A stretch of 64,000 bases of DNA from Candidatus Obscuribacterales bacterium. GTDB taxonomy: Bacteria > Cyanobacteriota > Vampirovibrionia > Obscuribacterales > Obscuribacteraceae. The stretch's first letter is position 1; each line of letters begins with the position of its first letter. The notes below the pieces were generated by a model. That model was not told the origin of the DNA and made no database searches. It was given only the letters and a program-made list of their open reading frames with translations. Below are positions 27,703 to 34,781 of this stretch, in pieces. The stretch lies in assembly GCA_019750335.1 (NCBI GenBank), contig JAIEOQ010000007.1, forward strand, positions 16,324 to 80,323, written 5' to 3'. Made by a program: the position numbers and the translations under genes.

Positions 27703-27718
27703 GCTCCCGTCAGGGAGC
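27703..27718 (-). promoter_or_regulatory. Hairpin that covers a ribosome-binding site
   Basis: GCTCCC and GGGAGC pair around a four-base loop; on the minus strand the right arm is the GGGAGC that serves the gene at 27265-27696, five bases before its ATG. If formed in mRNA it would reduce translation of that gene. Confidence 0.45.
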
Positions 27719-27760
27719 GCTCGCTATCGACTGCCCGTCAGCCGATCAGTTTGCGCTCAC

Positions 27761-27790
27761 CTAACAGAGAGCCGGGTTGTAGCTACCCAT
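27761..27790 (-). CDS. Possible nine-residue leader peptide
   Basis: AAAGGAGGAGGG immediately precedes an ATG, and the frame runs MGSYNPALC then stop. It lies 64 bases before the start of the gene at 27265-27696, upstream of the hairpin that covers that gene's ribosome-binding site. An excellent Shine-Dalgarno with such a short frame is typical of leader peptides but could be chance. Confidence 0.3.
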   Translation of the reverse strand: MGSYNPALC

Positions 27791-27831
27791 CCCTCCTCCT
27801 TTCACTAGATGGTAAGAAACAGACACCTGGA

Positions 27832-27888
27832 TTACATGAAGATCAGAGCAAGAGCACCAATCACGACAAGCGCGATGATCAGTTCCAT
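27832..27888 (-). CDS. 18-residue hydrophobic peptide
   Basis: AAAGGAAAG lies just upstream of an ATG, and the frame encodes MELIIALVVIGALALIFM then stop: a single membrane helix with nothing else. It lies among five genes for small membrane proteins on the same strand. A hairpin (27906-27921) separates it from the preceding gene. The site quality and context support translation, but evidence from length alone is weak. Confidence 0.4.
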   Translation of the reverse strand: MELIIALVVIGALALIFM

Positions 27889-27905
27889 AAACTTACTTTC
27901 CTTTC

Positions 27906-27921
27906 TCCGGTATAAACCGGA
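27906..27921. repeat. Intercistronic hairpin
   Basis: TCCGGT and ACCGGA flank an ATAA loop (27906-27921) between the 71-residue membrane-protein gene and the 18-residue ORF. No T-run follows. Confidence 0.35.
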
Positions 27922-27936
27922 AATAGCGACAAAACC

Positions 27937-28152
27937 CTACCCCTGTTGTTCAGAATTTTGGCAGGCCCTTAGAGGCCAGAGTGCCAATGATGCTGCAACA
28001 AAAAGCCAAAACAAAAGCCAATAACCGGTAGCAAAACCGCTGATCAAAGACAACACCAAAGCTATTATTTCAAAAATTCCAGCGAGCTCATCACAGCCAA
28101 AAGCACCCAACAAAAAGTAGGCAACAACACAAACCAAAAACATAAATGTCAT
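27937..28152 (-). CDS. Small membrane protein of the 28-kb array, 71 aa
   Basis: This protein is almost entirely hydrophobic, with two to three helices (FLVCVVAYFLLGAF, IIALVLSLISGFATGYWLLFWLFVAASLAL). It is the shortest of a group of adjacent small membrane proteins and shares the GYWL feature with the member at 29238 (SAGYWLPLLVL) and NWLPLG with that at 28566. This suggests the last half of the family fold is conserved. Its role is unknown. Confidence 0.6.
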   Translation of the reverse strand: MTFMFLVCVVAYFLLGAFGCDELAGIFEIIALVLSLISGFATGYWLLFWLFVAASLALWPLRACQNSEQQG

Positions 28153-28191
28153 TTCTAAACTCCTTTAACCAGCTGCCTCACACAAAGAGAA

Positions 28192-28509
28192 TTACTTGCG
28201 GCAGCGGTAAAACTGAAGAACAGAGATCATCAGCCCAGGCAGCAGAAACACTGCTAACAGAGGCCACCATAGTCCTGTTTTCGCAAGAACGATCATGCTG
28301 AGCAGGGTCGTGACAAGAGACGTCGCCATCCAAGCCAACTGAGTACGGTTAGCTGCTTTGCCTTTAGCAAGAATAGTACGAACCTCTTCATCGGTGATGT
28401 GCTCGCCGGCCGGTTTAAACGAAGCAAACTCTTTCATCTCACGCAAAAGACGCCAGGAGAGATAGAGCAGCAACGTAAAAGCAGCAGCAAGCAAAAGATT
28501 TGAAATCAT
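28192..28509 (-). CDS. Small membrane protein of the 28-kb array, 105 aa
   Basis: The arrangement is an N-terminal helix (LLLAAAFTLLLYLSW), a charged cytoplasmic-type loop with HITDEEVRTILAKGKAA, and two further helices (LAWMATSLVTTLLSMIVL, GLWWPLLAVFLLPGLMISVL). The loop sequence is similar to QISDEDIRSILAYKIRM in the member at 28892-29206, showing the two are paralogues. The gene starts with ATG and is spaced about 55 bases from its upstream neighbour. Confidence 0.65.
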   Translation of the reverse strand: MISNLLLAAAFTLLLYLSWRLLREMKEFASFKPAGEHITDEEVRTILAKGKAANRTQLAWMATSLVTTLLSMIVLAKTGLWWPLLAVFLLPGLMISVLQFYRCRK

Positions 28510-28565
28510 GATGATTTCTCAAAGTGCTTGTTTATCTATTCGTCGGAAGAAGAAAAGAAAACTAA

Positions 28566-28835
28566 TTACAGCCGCTCGCTCACAGAGAAAGTACCGGCGT
28601 AAATCAACATGCAAACGCAGATCACGCCCAAAGTACCAAGCGGCAACCAATTGCCATTGTCGACACCGGCAACCAGACCAAGAATCAGAGATAAAACAAA
28701 ACCGCTGCCAAAACCAATTTCAGAACGGAAGACCGCATCGCTCCCGCAAGGAGTAATGCTTAAAAGGTGATAAAAGCGAATGGTAAAGAACACAACCACA
28801 GCCAGGCTTAAGCAAACCAGAATGTTGAGCAGCAT
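28566..28835 (-). CDS. Small membrane protein of the 28-kb array, 89 aa
   Basis: It begins MLLNILVCLSLAVVVFFTIRFYHLL, closely matching the start of the protein at 28892 (MILNILLPFAVLAVLFFTMCLYHGL), so it is a clear paralogue. Two more helices follow (GFGSGFVLSLILGLVAGV, LPLGTLGVICVCMLIY). The loop between helix one and two is shorter than in its relatives. Its function is unknown. Confidence 0.65.
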   Translation of the reverse strand: MLLNILVCLSLAVVVFFTIRFYHLLSITPCGSDAVFRSEIGFGSGFVLSLILGLVAGVDNGNWLPLGTLGVICVCMLIYAGTFSVSERL

Positions 28836-28891
28836 AAGTTTTCTTTCTATTTCGAATTGCGGGATCGTAACTCGCTTGCTTCAAACAACAT

Positions 28892-29206
28892 CTATCGACG
28901 GCAATATGTGTGCCAATGTCCGTAAACCAATAGGCCGATAGCGACAGGCAACAAGCACAAAGCCAAAGTTAAGGGGTAAATCCCCTGCCACCAGCTTAGT
29001 CCTAGAGCAGCCGTATGGAAGAAAGCCCAAAGCACCACGTTTCTTTGCATTCGGATTTTATACGCCAGAATTGAGCGAATATCTTCATCGCTTATCTGCG
29101 CACCCTTGAAGGCAAGGGTAAAGATTGTCGTTAAACCGTGGTACAAACACATGGTGAAAAACAAGACCGCCAGTACAGCAAACGGAAGAAGAATGTTGAG
29201 AATCAT
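28892..29206 (-). CDS. Small membrane protein of the 28-kb array, 104 aa
   Basis: Three predicted helices surround a charged loop (KGAQISDEDIRSILAYKIRM). The N-terminus matches 28566-28835 and the loop matches 28192-28509, linking all three into one family. It ends in HWHTYCRR, like the YRCRK end of the 28192 member. It lies about 30 bases after the gene at 29238-29540. Confidence 0.65.
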   Translation of the reverse strand: MILNILLPFAVLAVLFFTMCLYHGLTTIFTLAFKGAQISDEDIRSILAYKIRMQRNVVLWAFFHTAALGLSWWQGIYPLTLALCLLPVAIGLLVYGHWHTYCRR

Positions 29207-29237
29207 CGCTTATGCCCCAGCAGACGCGGTGGAAAGT

Positions 29238-29540
29238 TCAGATTATTTTGGACAAAACAAAAGCGCTAATCACAATGCCGATTAGAACCAAGAGCGGCAG
29301 CCAGTAACCGGCAGAGAATCCTTGAACCAGACAAAATACAAGGGCAAAAAGTCCGTAAACCGTAGCACTGGTATTAGCACTGTTTATTGAGACTTCAATG
29401 GACCGCAGAATCGGGTGTCTCTCAGCGCCTGGTCTGGTGAAATCCAGAGCGATGAGTGAACCTTTGTGCCAGAGGTAATAATACCGTGCCACAAAAAACG
29501 CTACCGCGGTAAGGCTTATCCACGTGAGAGTATCAAGCAT
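29238..29540 (-). CDS. Small membrane protein of the 28-kb array, 100 aa
   Basis: I start it at the ATG ending at 29540 (MLDTLTWISLTAVAFF), because this N-terminus lines up with the paralogues and AAGAGA precedes it; an upstream extension of 55 residues has no membrane segment and no family resemblance. Three helices are predicted (TWISLTAVAFFVARYYYLW, TVYGLFALVFCLVQGF, YWLPLLVLIGIVISAFVL) with a polar loop between the first two. It is the first member of the array and probably the first gene of that transcript. Confidence 0.6.
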   Translation of the reverse strand: MLDTLTWISLTAVAFFVARYYYLWHKGSLIALDFTRPGAERHPILRSIEVSINSANTSATVYGLFALVFCLVQGFSAGYWLPLLVLIGIVISAFVLSKII

Positions 29541-29814
29541 GTTGTCTCTTTTCTGTGATGGGTGTGAGGCTTCCGATCGCTTAGTAGCGACAAAAACAGA
29601 TTGATCTGACAGCTCTAACCCTGACTGGCTTTGCTTATTACCTGGTTTTTCAAATTGACTTGATACTGACAAAACATAGCAAGCTGCCAAGCGCAAAACA
29701 AGCAAACGCCGCTTCTTGCGCTCTTTTGTTGCTCAAAATTAGTGCAAACAGCCAATATGCGCTTAAACCAGATTGGTGTGGCTCGCGCTAACAATGCTTT
29801 GAAATGAGCTCAGA

Positions 29815-30327
29815 CTAAGCTTCTTCGGCTACGCCTTCTTCATTTGATTCGTGATCGCTTTCACCGACATAGCTAATGACGATGTGTCTGTCTTGTCCAT
29901 CACCATGGCTTGTAGACGAAAGCTCAGGGAAATGTTCTTGCAAGAATTTGTGGACGATCCGACGTTCAAACGCATTCATCGGTGACAAAGCGGCATCTTC
30001 GGACTCACCGTTGAGAACGGCAACAGCACCTTCTTTAGCGCGCTCGACAATGGTTTCGCGGCGGCGTTGGCGATAATTAGCTACGTCGAGCAAGAAATGC
30101 GATTGCTCGATACGACCGCCTTTGCACATTTGTCTTAAAAGAAATTGGAAGGCTTCAAGAGTTTGTCCTTGTCTGCCAATCAGAAGCTTGGCGTCTGCCG
30201 GTTTGCAATCAATGCGATAACAGATTGTCGATTCGTCCATCTCTTCTTCATGAACGACGGCATCGATATCGAGGATGGCCAGCATTTTTTCAAGATAGCT
30301 ACGGGCGTTTTCTTCTGTGTAATTCAT
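29815..30327 (-). CDS. khpB: RNA-binding protein KhpB (Jag/SpoIIIJ-associated)
   Basis: The 170-residue protein has a KH domain (about 30-80) with the loop LLIGRQGQTLEAFQFLL, and an R3H domain (about 115-150) with NAFERRIVHKFL. Ends are acidic. It binds RNA, and in Gram-positive bacteria works with KhpA in envelope and division control. It is the last gene of the rpmH-rnpA-yidD-yidC-khpB operon, five bases after yidC. The usual Jag-N domain is absent. Confidence 0.92.
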   Translation of the reverse strand: MNYTEENARSYLEKMLAILDIDAVVHEEEMDESTICYRIDCKPADAKLLIGRQGQTLEAFQFLLRQMCKGGRIEQSHFLLDVANYRQRRRETIVERAKEGAVAVLNGESEDAALSPMNAFERRIVHKFLQEHFPELSSTSHGDGQDRHIVISYVGESDHESNEEGVAEEA

Positions 30328-30332
30328 GGTGA

Positions 30333-31883
30333 TTACTTCTTCTTCCCTTGTTTTTTCTTGGCGTCGGTGATTTTAACAGTATTGTCTCCGCTGCCGTTTT
30401 CTTTTCCTTTCGGAACGACAGTAACGGTGGCATTGGCTGCATCTTCAGTTACATCAACCAGATCGGGAGCCGGTGACTTCATAAGCAACCAGGTTTGCAA
30501 ACTTTGTACTACGTTGGAAAAGACCATATAAAGATAAACGCCTGCCGGCAAAGGAATGAAAAAGAACATTCCGGTTACGGTAAGTGGCATCATTTGTTGT
30601 GTTTGTTTTTGGATTGCCGCTTGATCAGGATCAGCAGGTGGTGCGGTAACCATGAGTTTTTGTGACAAATACATGGTGACACCGAAAAGAATGATCATAA
30701 CTAAAACATCCCAGTTAGCCGGTTGGAACAGATCCATACCTTTAGCTACTTTACCGATGTTGTTTATAAAGAGGAACGAATCATTCTTTGCTTCGCCTGG
30801 AATTACGGCATCAACAAGGATTTCACCTGAATGTCTGAAAACAGCTTTGCCGTTTTCATCAATCGTTGAAGCGTTAGGATCAGAAAGTATTTTCCAATCG
30901 ACTTTCAGTCCTTCGGGCAATTCTCCGGCTTTTGCTTTTAATTTGAATTGAATCTCTTTGCCGGCAACTAAAGTAAGATCTCCCGGTTCAACAGCTACTT
31001 CGACTGTTTTACCGCCCACATCAACTTGTGCTGAGGTTGTTGAAAGTTCTTTCTTTTCTTTAGTAGCTTCTTCGCCCGGTCCACCGAGACCAAGTATCGG
31101 CGCGCCACCTTCGCCTTCTTTAGCCGGCATGACTTTCACAGTCACCGGTATTGTTTCGCTGTCGCCATTAGCATTTTTAGTGACTACAGCAGCAATTTGA
31201 ATCTGTCCGTCAGCCGGAAACTTAGCTTGTCCGCTCGGACTCATCGTCGCGCGATTAGGATCCGAACCGATACGCCAAACCGGTTTGAAATCAGCCGGCG
31301 CTTCGCCTTGAGCAGCGCTGACAGTAAAATCGATATCGTTATATCCGTCTTTTGTTGCTTGTCCGTCAGCACTTTGTCCTAAAAGAAGTGTGCTATCTCC
31401 GGGATGTACAACAAACTTGCAAAGCTTGCCATCTTTTGAAACATAGGGGCTATCGCCGCCGGATGTGGCATTGCGACTGACGGTAGCTTTATTAGCGCTT
31501 TCCGGAGCAAGTATTTTTACTTTGACTGGAATCGCTTTCTCTTGGAAAGGCGGTCCGGTAAATGTACCGAACAAAGCAAACAAAATTGGCAACTGAACAA
31601 GCATCGGCAGGCAGCCGCCCAAGGGATTTACTTTGTTCTTCATATAGAATTCAGCCATTTTCTTTTGGAAAACTTCGGGCTGATCTTTATAACGATTTTG
31701 CATCTCCTTCAGCTTGGGCTGAAGTTGGGACATTTTTTGCATTGATTTTGTGGAAGCGGCCACTAAAGGCCAAACCAAAATGCGTACTGCCAGAGTCAAA
31801 CCGATAATCGCCCAGCCGTAGCTTCCAAGCGCTTTGGCTAGAAACTCAAGTACGGGCAGCATTATCGTGTAAGTGATGTCCAC
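30333..31883 (-). CDS. yidC: Membrane protein insertase YidC with an Ig-like insertion
   Basis: YidC/OxaI inserts membrane proteins alone or with Sec. The N-terminal helix (about 20-40, with the conserved Arg in LAVRILVWPL), the basic cytoplasmic hairpin (45-80) and the second helix (about 91-108, GGCLPMLVQLPILFALF) match the family. After residue 115 there is an insertion of about 255 residues before the third helix (391 on). It contains two similar repeats (199-234 and 326-361) sharing W-K/R-I-x-SDPN-x-A/S-T and GxAxF, which look like Ig-like (Big2-type) beta domains. By topology the insertion is extracytoplasmic. The C-terminal tail is basic (KKKQGKKK), as in ribosome-binding homologues. 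Starts with GTG. No N-terminal P1 domain as in Gram-negative YidC. Confidence 0.93.
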   Translation of the reverse strand: MDITYTIMLPVLEFLAKALGSYGWAIIGLTLAVRILVWPLVAASTKSMQKMSQLQPKLKEMQNRYKDQPEVFQKKMAEFYMKNKVNPLGGCLPMLVQLPILFALFGTFTGPPFQEKAIPVKVKILAPESANKATVSRNATSGGDSPYVSKDGKLCKFVVHPGDSTLLLGQSADGQATKDGYNDIDFTVSAAQGEAPADFKPVWRIGSDPNRATMSPSGQAKFPADGQIQIAAVVTKNANGDSETIPVTVKVMPAKEGEGGAPILGLGGPGEEATKEKKELSTTSAQVDVGGKTVEVAVEPGDLTLVAGKEIQFKLKAKAGELPEGLKVDWKILSDPNASTIDENGKAVFRHSGEILVDAVIPGEAKNDSFLFINNIGKVAKGMDLFQPANWDVLVMIILFGVTMYLSQKLMVTAPPADPDQAAIQKQTQQMMPLTVTGMFFFIPLPAGVYLYMVFSNVVQSLQTWLLMKSPAPDLVDVTEDAANATVTVVPKGKENGSGDNTVKITDAKKKQGKKK

Positions 31884-31891
31884 AGTTACAT

Positions 31892-32164
31892 TTATCCCTT
31901 TCTTGGATTGGAGTTAAAATCATCGCAGTTAAAGCAAAAGAAACCAAGGTGGACTTTCTCAGGAACTTCATCCACACCGCCCGGATTGAAAGGATGACAA
32001 CGAAGCAACCTGAAAACGGTCAAATAAAACCCTTTGAAAAGCCCGTGTTTGTCAATGGATCCGTAAGAATAATCGGAACAAGACGGATAAAAACGGCAAG
32101 AAGCCGGCAAAACAAAGCGGCTCAGCTGATAAAGTTTGATTGTTGCAAGTATTAGTTGCTTCAT
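31892..32164 (-). CDS. yidD: Membrane protein insertion efficiency factor YidD
   Basis: The 90-residue protein has the signature of the family: LYQLSRFVLPASCRFYPSCSDY and LLRCHPFNPGGVDEVP, with Cys in both. It acts at the membrane with YidC/Sec. It lies 8 bases from rnpA and from yidC, as in the classical operon. The C-terminus is slightly extended with two Cys (FCFNCDDFN). Confidence 0.95.
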   Translation of the reverse strand: MKQLILATIKLYQLSRFVLPASCRFYPSCSDYSYGSIDKHGLFKGFYLTVFRLLRCHPFNPGGVDEVPEKVHLGFFCFNCDDFNSNPRKG

Positions 32165-32172
32165 TTCACTAT

Positions 32173-32565
32173 CTAAGAAGTCTTTCTCGCACCAAATTTC
32201 TGATTTGCTTTTAGTAAGCTGGTGCGCAAGCTTTCTACAATTTGATCCCAGCCGGCTTCCAATATTTCGGCTTTAATCACGAAGACTAAGGCATACCATT
32301 GCCCTAAATTCAGATCTTCGTCCTGATTTTGCCGACATAGAAGGCGGTAAGCTTCTCTGACTCGGCGTTTGGCTCGATTTCTTTTACAAGCGTCGTTATG
32401 AACTTTTTTGCCAACAACAAATCCAACAAGGGGATTTCTTGCTGAGCTTCTTGGTTGCCGCGGCAGCACATTCAATGTGAAATATTCCGAGGAAACGACT
32501 TTTCTTGCCGTATACACACGCTGAAATAGCCCGGTTTTCCTCAGCCTTTCAGCCGACGGCAGCAC
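32173..32565 (-). CDS. rnpA: Ribonuclease P protein component
   Basis: RnpA is the protein cofactor of RNase P, which trims tRNA 5' ends. The conserved RNR motif is present as KRNRAKRRVREAYRLL, together with VGFVVGKKVHNDA and the FxRVY start. It is 130 residues, normal length, and starts with GTG preceded by AAGG. It is 11 bases from rpmH. The rnpB RNA is not seen in this window. Confidence 0.95.
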   Translation of the reverse strand: MLPSAERLRKTGLFQRVYTARKVVSSEYFTLNVLPRQPRSSARNPLVGFVVGKKVHNDACKRNRAKRRVREAYRLLCRQNQDEDLNLGQWYALVFVIKAEILEAGWDQIVESLRTSLLKANQKFGARKTS

Positions 32566-32576
32566 AAGCAGTTACC

Positions 32577-32711
32577 TTAAAGGCTAATGCGGTAGCGGCC
32601 TTTTGCCCGACGTGCTTTAAGAACTTTGCGGCCGGCAGGAGTAGACATACGTGCCATAAATCCGCTACTTCTTTTGGCTTTGCGGATTGAACCCCGTAAC
32701 GTGCGTTTCAT
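32577..32711 (-). CDS. rpmH: Large ribosomal subunit protein bL34
   Basis: The 44-residue product [19 protein letters not shown]...KGRYRISL is unmistakable L34, a basic protein of the 50S subunit. A longer upstream reading exists in frame (from 32777) but the true start is the ATG ending at 32711. It is the first gene of the rpmH-rnpA-yidD-yidC-khpB operon and diverges from dnaA. Confidence 0.98.
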   Translation of the reverse strand: MKRTLRGSIRKAKRSSGFMARMSTPAGRKVLKARRAKGRYRISL

Positions 32712-33047
32712 GACTCTTCGAACTCCGTACGTAAATAATGCTAAGGCACCAAAACCAGACTTCTCTTGAAGCAGCAAAAAAACCGCTTCGCTTTCAAAAA
32801 TCTAAGAGGTGCACACGTAATTGGTTATGCTATCATCTCGTCCAATGTCTTAGCGCCTGCCGTAACAAGCGGTATGGTTAAAATTTTACGATTCGAGCCA
32901 ATATTATGGGCTCTTATTCACTATCTCTTTGCTTGCCTGCAGGCATTCGCGATTTTGAAGCCCAGCCTAAATTTAGGCTAAGAATCGTGTTTTTGTTACA
33001 GTCCGTTCATCTCGTATCCTTTGCTTGATCTCAAGCCCTTGAAGACA
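32712..33047. other. Divergent intergenic region between rpmH and dnaA
   Basis: These 336 bases contain the two divergent promoters. A perfect 16-bp palindrome (AGCCTAAATTTAGGCT, 32964-32979) lies about 70 bases before dnaA and is a candidate operator. TGCTATCAT at 32828-32836 could be an extended -10 box for dnaA, without a good -35. No clear DnaA box was found here. Confidence 0.5.
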
Positions 33048-34472
33048 ATGACAGTAGAACAACCCGAAGATGTCCGTCTTGACCCCCCTGTTTCGGAAAT
33101 CTGGACCAAAACTCTGGTCATACTTTCCAAACAGCTTTCGCAACCAAGTTTTGACAGTTGGATTAGACCGATACAGCTTTCCGGTTTAACCGGTGATCAA
33201 GCGGTAATAACTGTTGCCAACGAGTTTCATAAAAGTTGGATCGTCAACAAACATTTAAATGAGATTGAGGAAGCTCTTTCTCAAGTGATCGGGCGCCCGA
33301 TAAATGTGACTCTGAATGTTGATTCTTCTGCTCTTGTCGAATATACGCCTTCTATCGCCTCCATCGCTGTGATTCCGCAACGAGCAAATCCAAGCGAAGC
33401 CAAAGAGAATCAGGCGCAAGTAGCGGCTGATTTGGCGGCTAGACAAGGTAATAGCGGGCTAAATCCAAAATATGTTTTTGACACTTTTGTTGTCGGCGGA
33501 AGCAATCTTTTTTGTCATTCAGCCGCTTTGGCTGTCGCCGATCGCCCGGGGCAAGCTTACAATCCGCTCTTCATTTATGGTGATGTTGGCTTAGGCAAAA
33601 CTCACTTATTACAAGCGATCGGTAATCAAGTTTTGAAAAAGTCACCAAATATGGTGATTCGTTACATGACCTGTGAACGCTTTACCAACGACGTAATCAA
33701 TTCTATTCGCGACGATCGAATGATTGAATTCCGTAAACGTTATCGGCAAGTTGACGTACTTTTAGTGGACGACATCCAGTTCATTGAACGCAAAGAATCA
33801 ACTCAGGAAGAGTTTTTTCACACATTTAACGCTTTGCGTGAAAGCGGTAAACAGATTGTTCTCTCCAGCGACCGCCCGCCAAAATCCTTATCTCACCTTG
33901 AAGAACGGCTGCGTAGCCGCTTTGAATGGGGATTGATTGCGGACATTCAAGCACCAAATTATGAGATGCGTCTGGCTATTCTTCAACGTAAAGCTACTGA
34001 AGAAAATTTGGACGTGCCGGCAAGCGTTCTTGAATATATTGCCAATTTATTCAACAGTAATATTCGTGAATTAGAAGGCGCTCTGCTTCGCGCCTGCGCT
34101 TTTTCCAAGCTGACCGGAGCACCGCTAACACCGGCTGCTATTTGCGAAGTTCTACAACCCGGCGGGCCGAAAAAAGATAAACGCAACCTCACAATTGAAA
34201 GACTAATTGATACCGTTGCTTCTTATTATCATCTAGAGCCGGCGGAACTGAAATCAGCCAAGCGTTCTCAGGATCTTACTGTGCCTAGACACATGGCAAT
34301 GTATTTGGCCCATGAAGTTCTCTCTTTAAGCTTCCCAAGAGTCGGACAAAGTTTTGGTAATCGCAAACATACATCGGCTCTATATGCATACGATAAGGTT
34401 AAGACAGCGATCCCCGAAGACCCCGAAATTGCTAAGGCTGTTCGTGAAATAACCCGTCTTTTGGGCGATTGA
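33048..34472 (+). CDS. dnaA: Chromosomal replication initiator protein DnaA
   Basis: DnaA binds boxes at oriC and opens the DNA. Domain I is at the N-terminus (IWTKTLVILSKQLSQPSFDSW), then a linker, the AAA+ domain with Walker A GDVGLGKTH, Walker B VLLVDDIQF and sensor RLRSRFEWGL, and C-terminal domain IV with the DNA-binding signature VPRHMAMYLAHEVLSLSFPRVGQSFG and NRKHTSALYAYDKV. The protein is 474 residues from the ATG at 33048; a TTG at 33021 in frame is a longer possibility but has no ribosome-binding site. dnaN follows, with the probable origin in between. Confidence 0.97.
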   Translation: MTVEQPEDVRLDPPVSEIWTKTLVILSKQLSQPSFDSWIRPIQLSGLTGDQAVITVANEFHKSWIVNKHLNEIEEALSQVIGRPINVTLNVDSSALVEYTPSIASIAVIPQRANPSEAKENQAQVAADLAARQGNSGLNPKYVFDTFVVGGSNLFCHSAALAVADRPGQAYNPLFIYGDVGLGKTHLLQAIGNQVLKKSPNMVIRYMTCERFTNDVINSIRDDRMIEFRKRYRQVDVLLVDDIQFIERKESTQEEFFHTFNALRESGKQIVLSSDRPPKSLSHLEERLRSRFEWGLIADIQAPNYEMRLAILQRKATEENLDVPASVLEYIANLFNSNIRELEGALLRACAFSKLTGAPLTPAAICEVLQPGGPKKDKRNLTIERLIDTVASYYHLEPAELKSAKRSQDLTVPRHMAMYLAHEVLSLSFPRVGQSFGNRKHTSALYAYDKVKTAIPEDPEIAKAVREITRLLGD

Positions 34473-34488
34473 GTGCCTTTAAAAAAGC

Positions 34489-34497
34489 TGTAGAAAA
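34489..34497 (-). promoter_or_regulatory. Probable DnaA box 1
   Basis: TTTTCTACA on the minus strand, immediately after dnaA. It matches the other two sites in the region exactly. Confidence 0.6.
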
Positions 34498-34581
34498 ACT
34501 GTTCGCCGCTTGTTTGTTTGCTGAAGACAGAAATTCTCCGCCGGATCACAAGCAGATTTGTTTTAACAGTTGCACAACAGT

Positions 34582-34590
34582 TTTTCTACA
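34582..34590 (+). promoter_or_regulatory. Probable DnaA box 2
   Basis: TTTTCTACA with a flanking T and following GG, in the dnaA-dnaN gap. Confidence 0.6.
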
Positions 34591-34623
34591 GGCTAGATCC
34601 AGGCTGTTGCCCATATTTTTCAG

Positions 34624-34632
34624 TTTTCTACA
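34624..34632 (+). promoter_or_regulatory. Probable DnaA box 3
   Basis: TTTTCTACA followed by GAAAAAC, 34 bases after box 2. It is at the edge of the T-rich stretch that leads to dnaN. Confidence 0.6.
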
Positions 34633-34781
34633 GAAAAACAGCTTGCTTACTACTTCTATATTAGTTACTTCTAGGAATAAAACCAATAACAGCCGAATAA
34701 AGGAAAGTTGGCTTGATGCCTTGAAATTAGAGTGTCATGAGGATAACCTTATGCAATCTGTTCTACCGAAGGTTAGCCGCC

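Larger units (their letters stand above)
34473..34781. other. dnaA-dnaN intergenic region, probable oriC
   Basis: The 309 bases contain three copies of TTTTCTACA (34582-34590, 34624-34632, and 34489-34497 on the other strand as TGTAGAAAA), each adjacent to further matching bases. This is one base from the TTTTCCACA form of the DnaA box (TTATCCACA in E. coli). The stretch 34560-34700 is T-rich, as in a DNA-unwinding element. No gene with a ribosome-binding site is present. Confidence 0.7.

Noticed and set aside
32766..32981. 71-codon plus-strand frame before dnaA
   Set aside because: It covers the divergent promoter region and the palindrome and has no ribosome-binding site.
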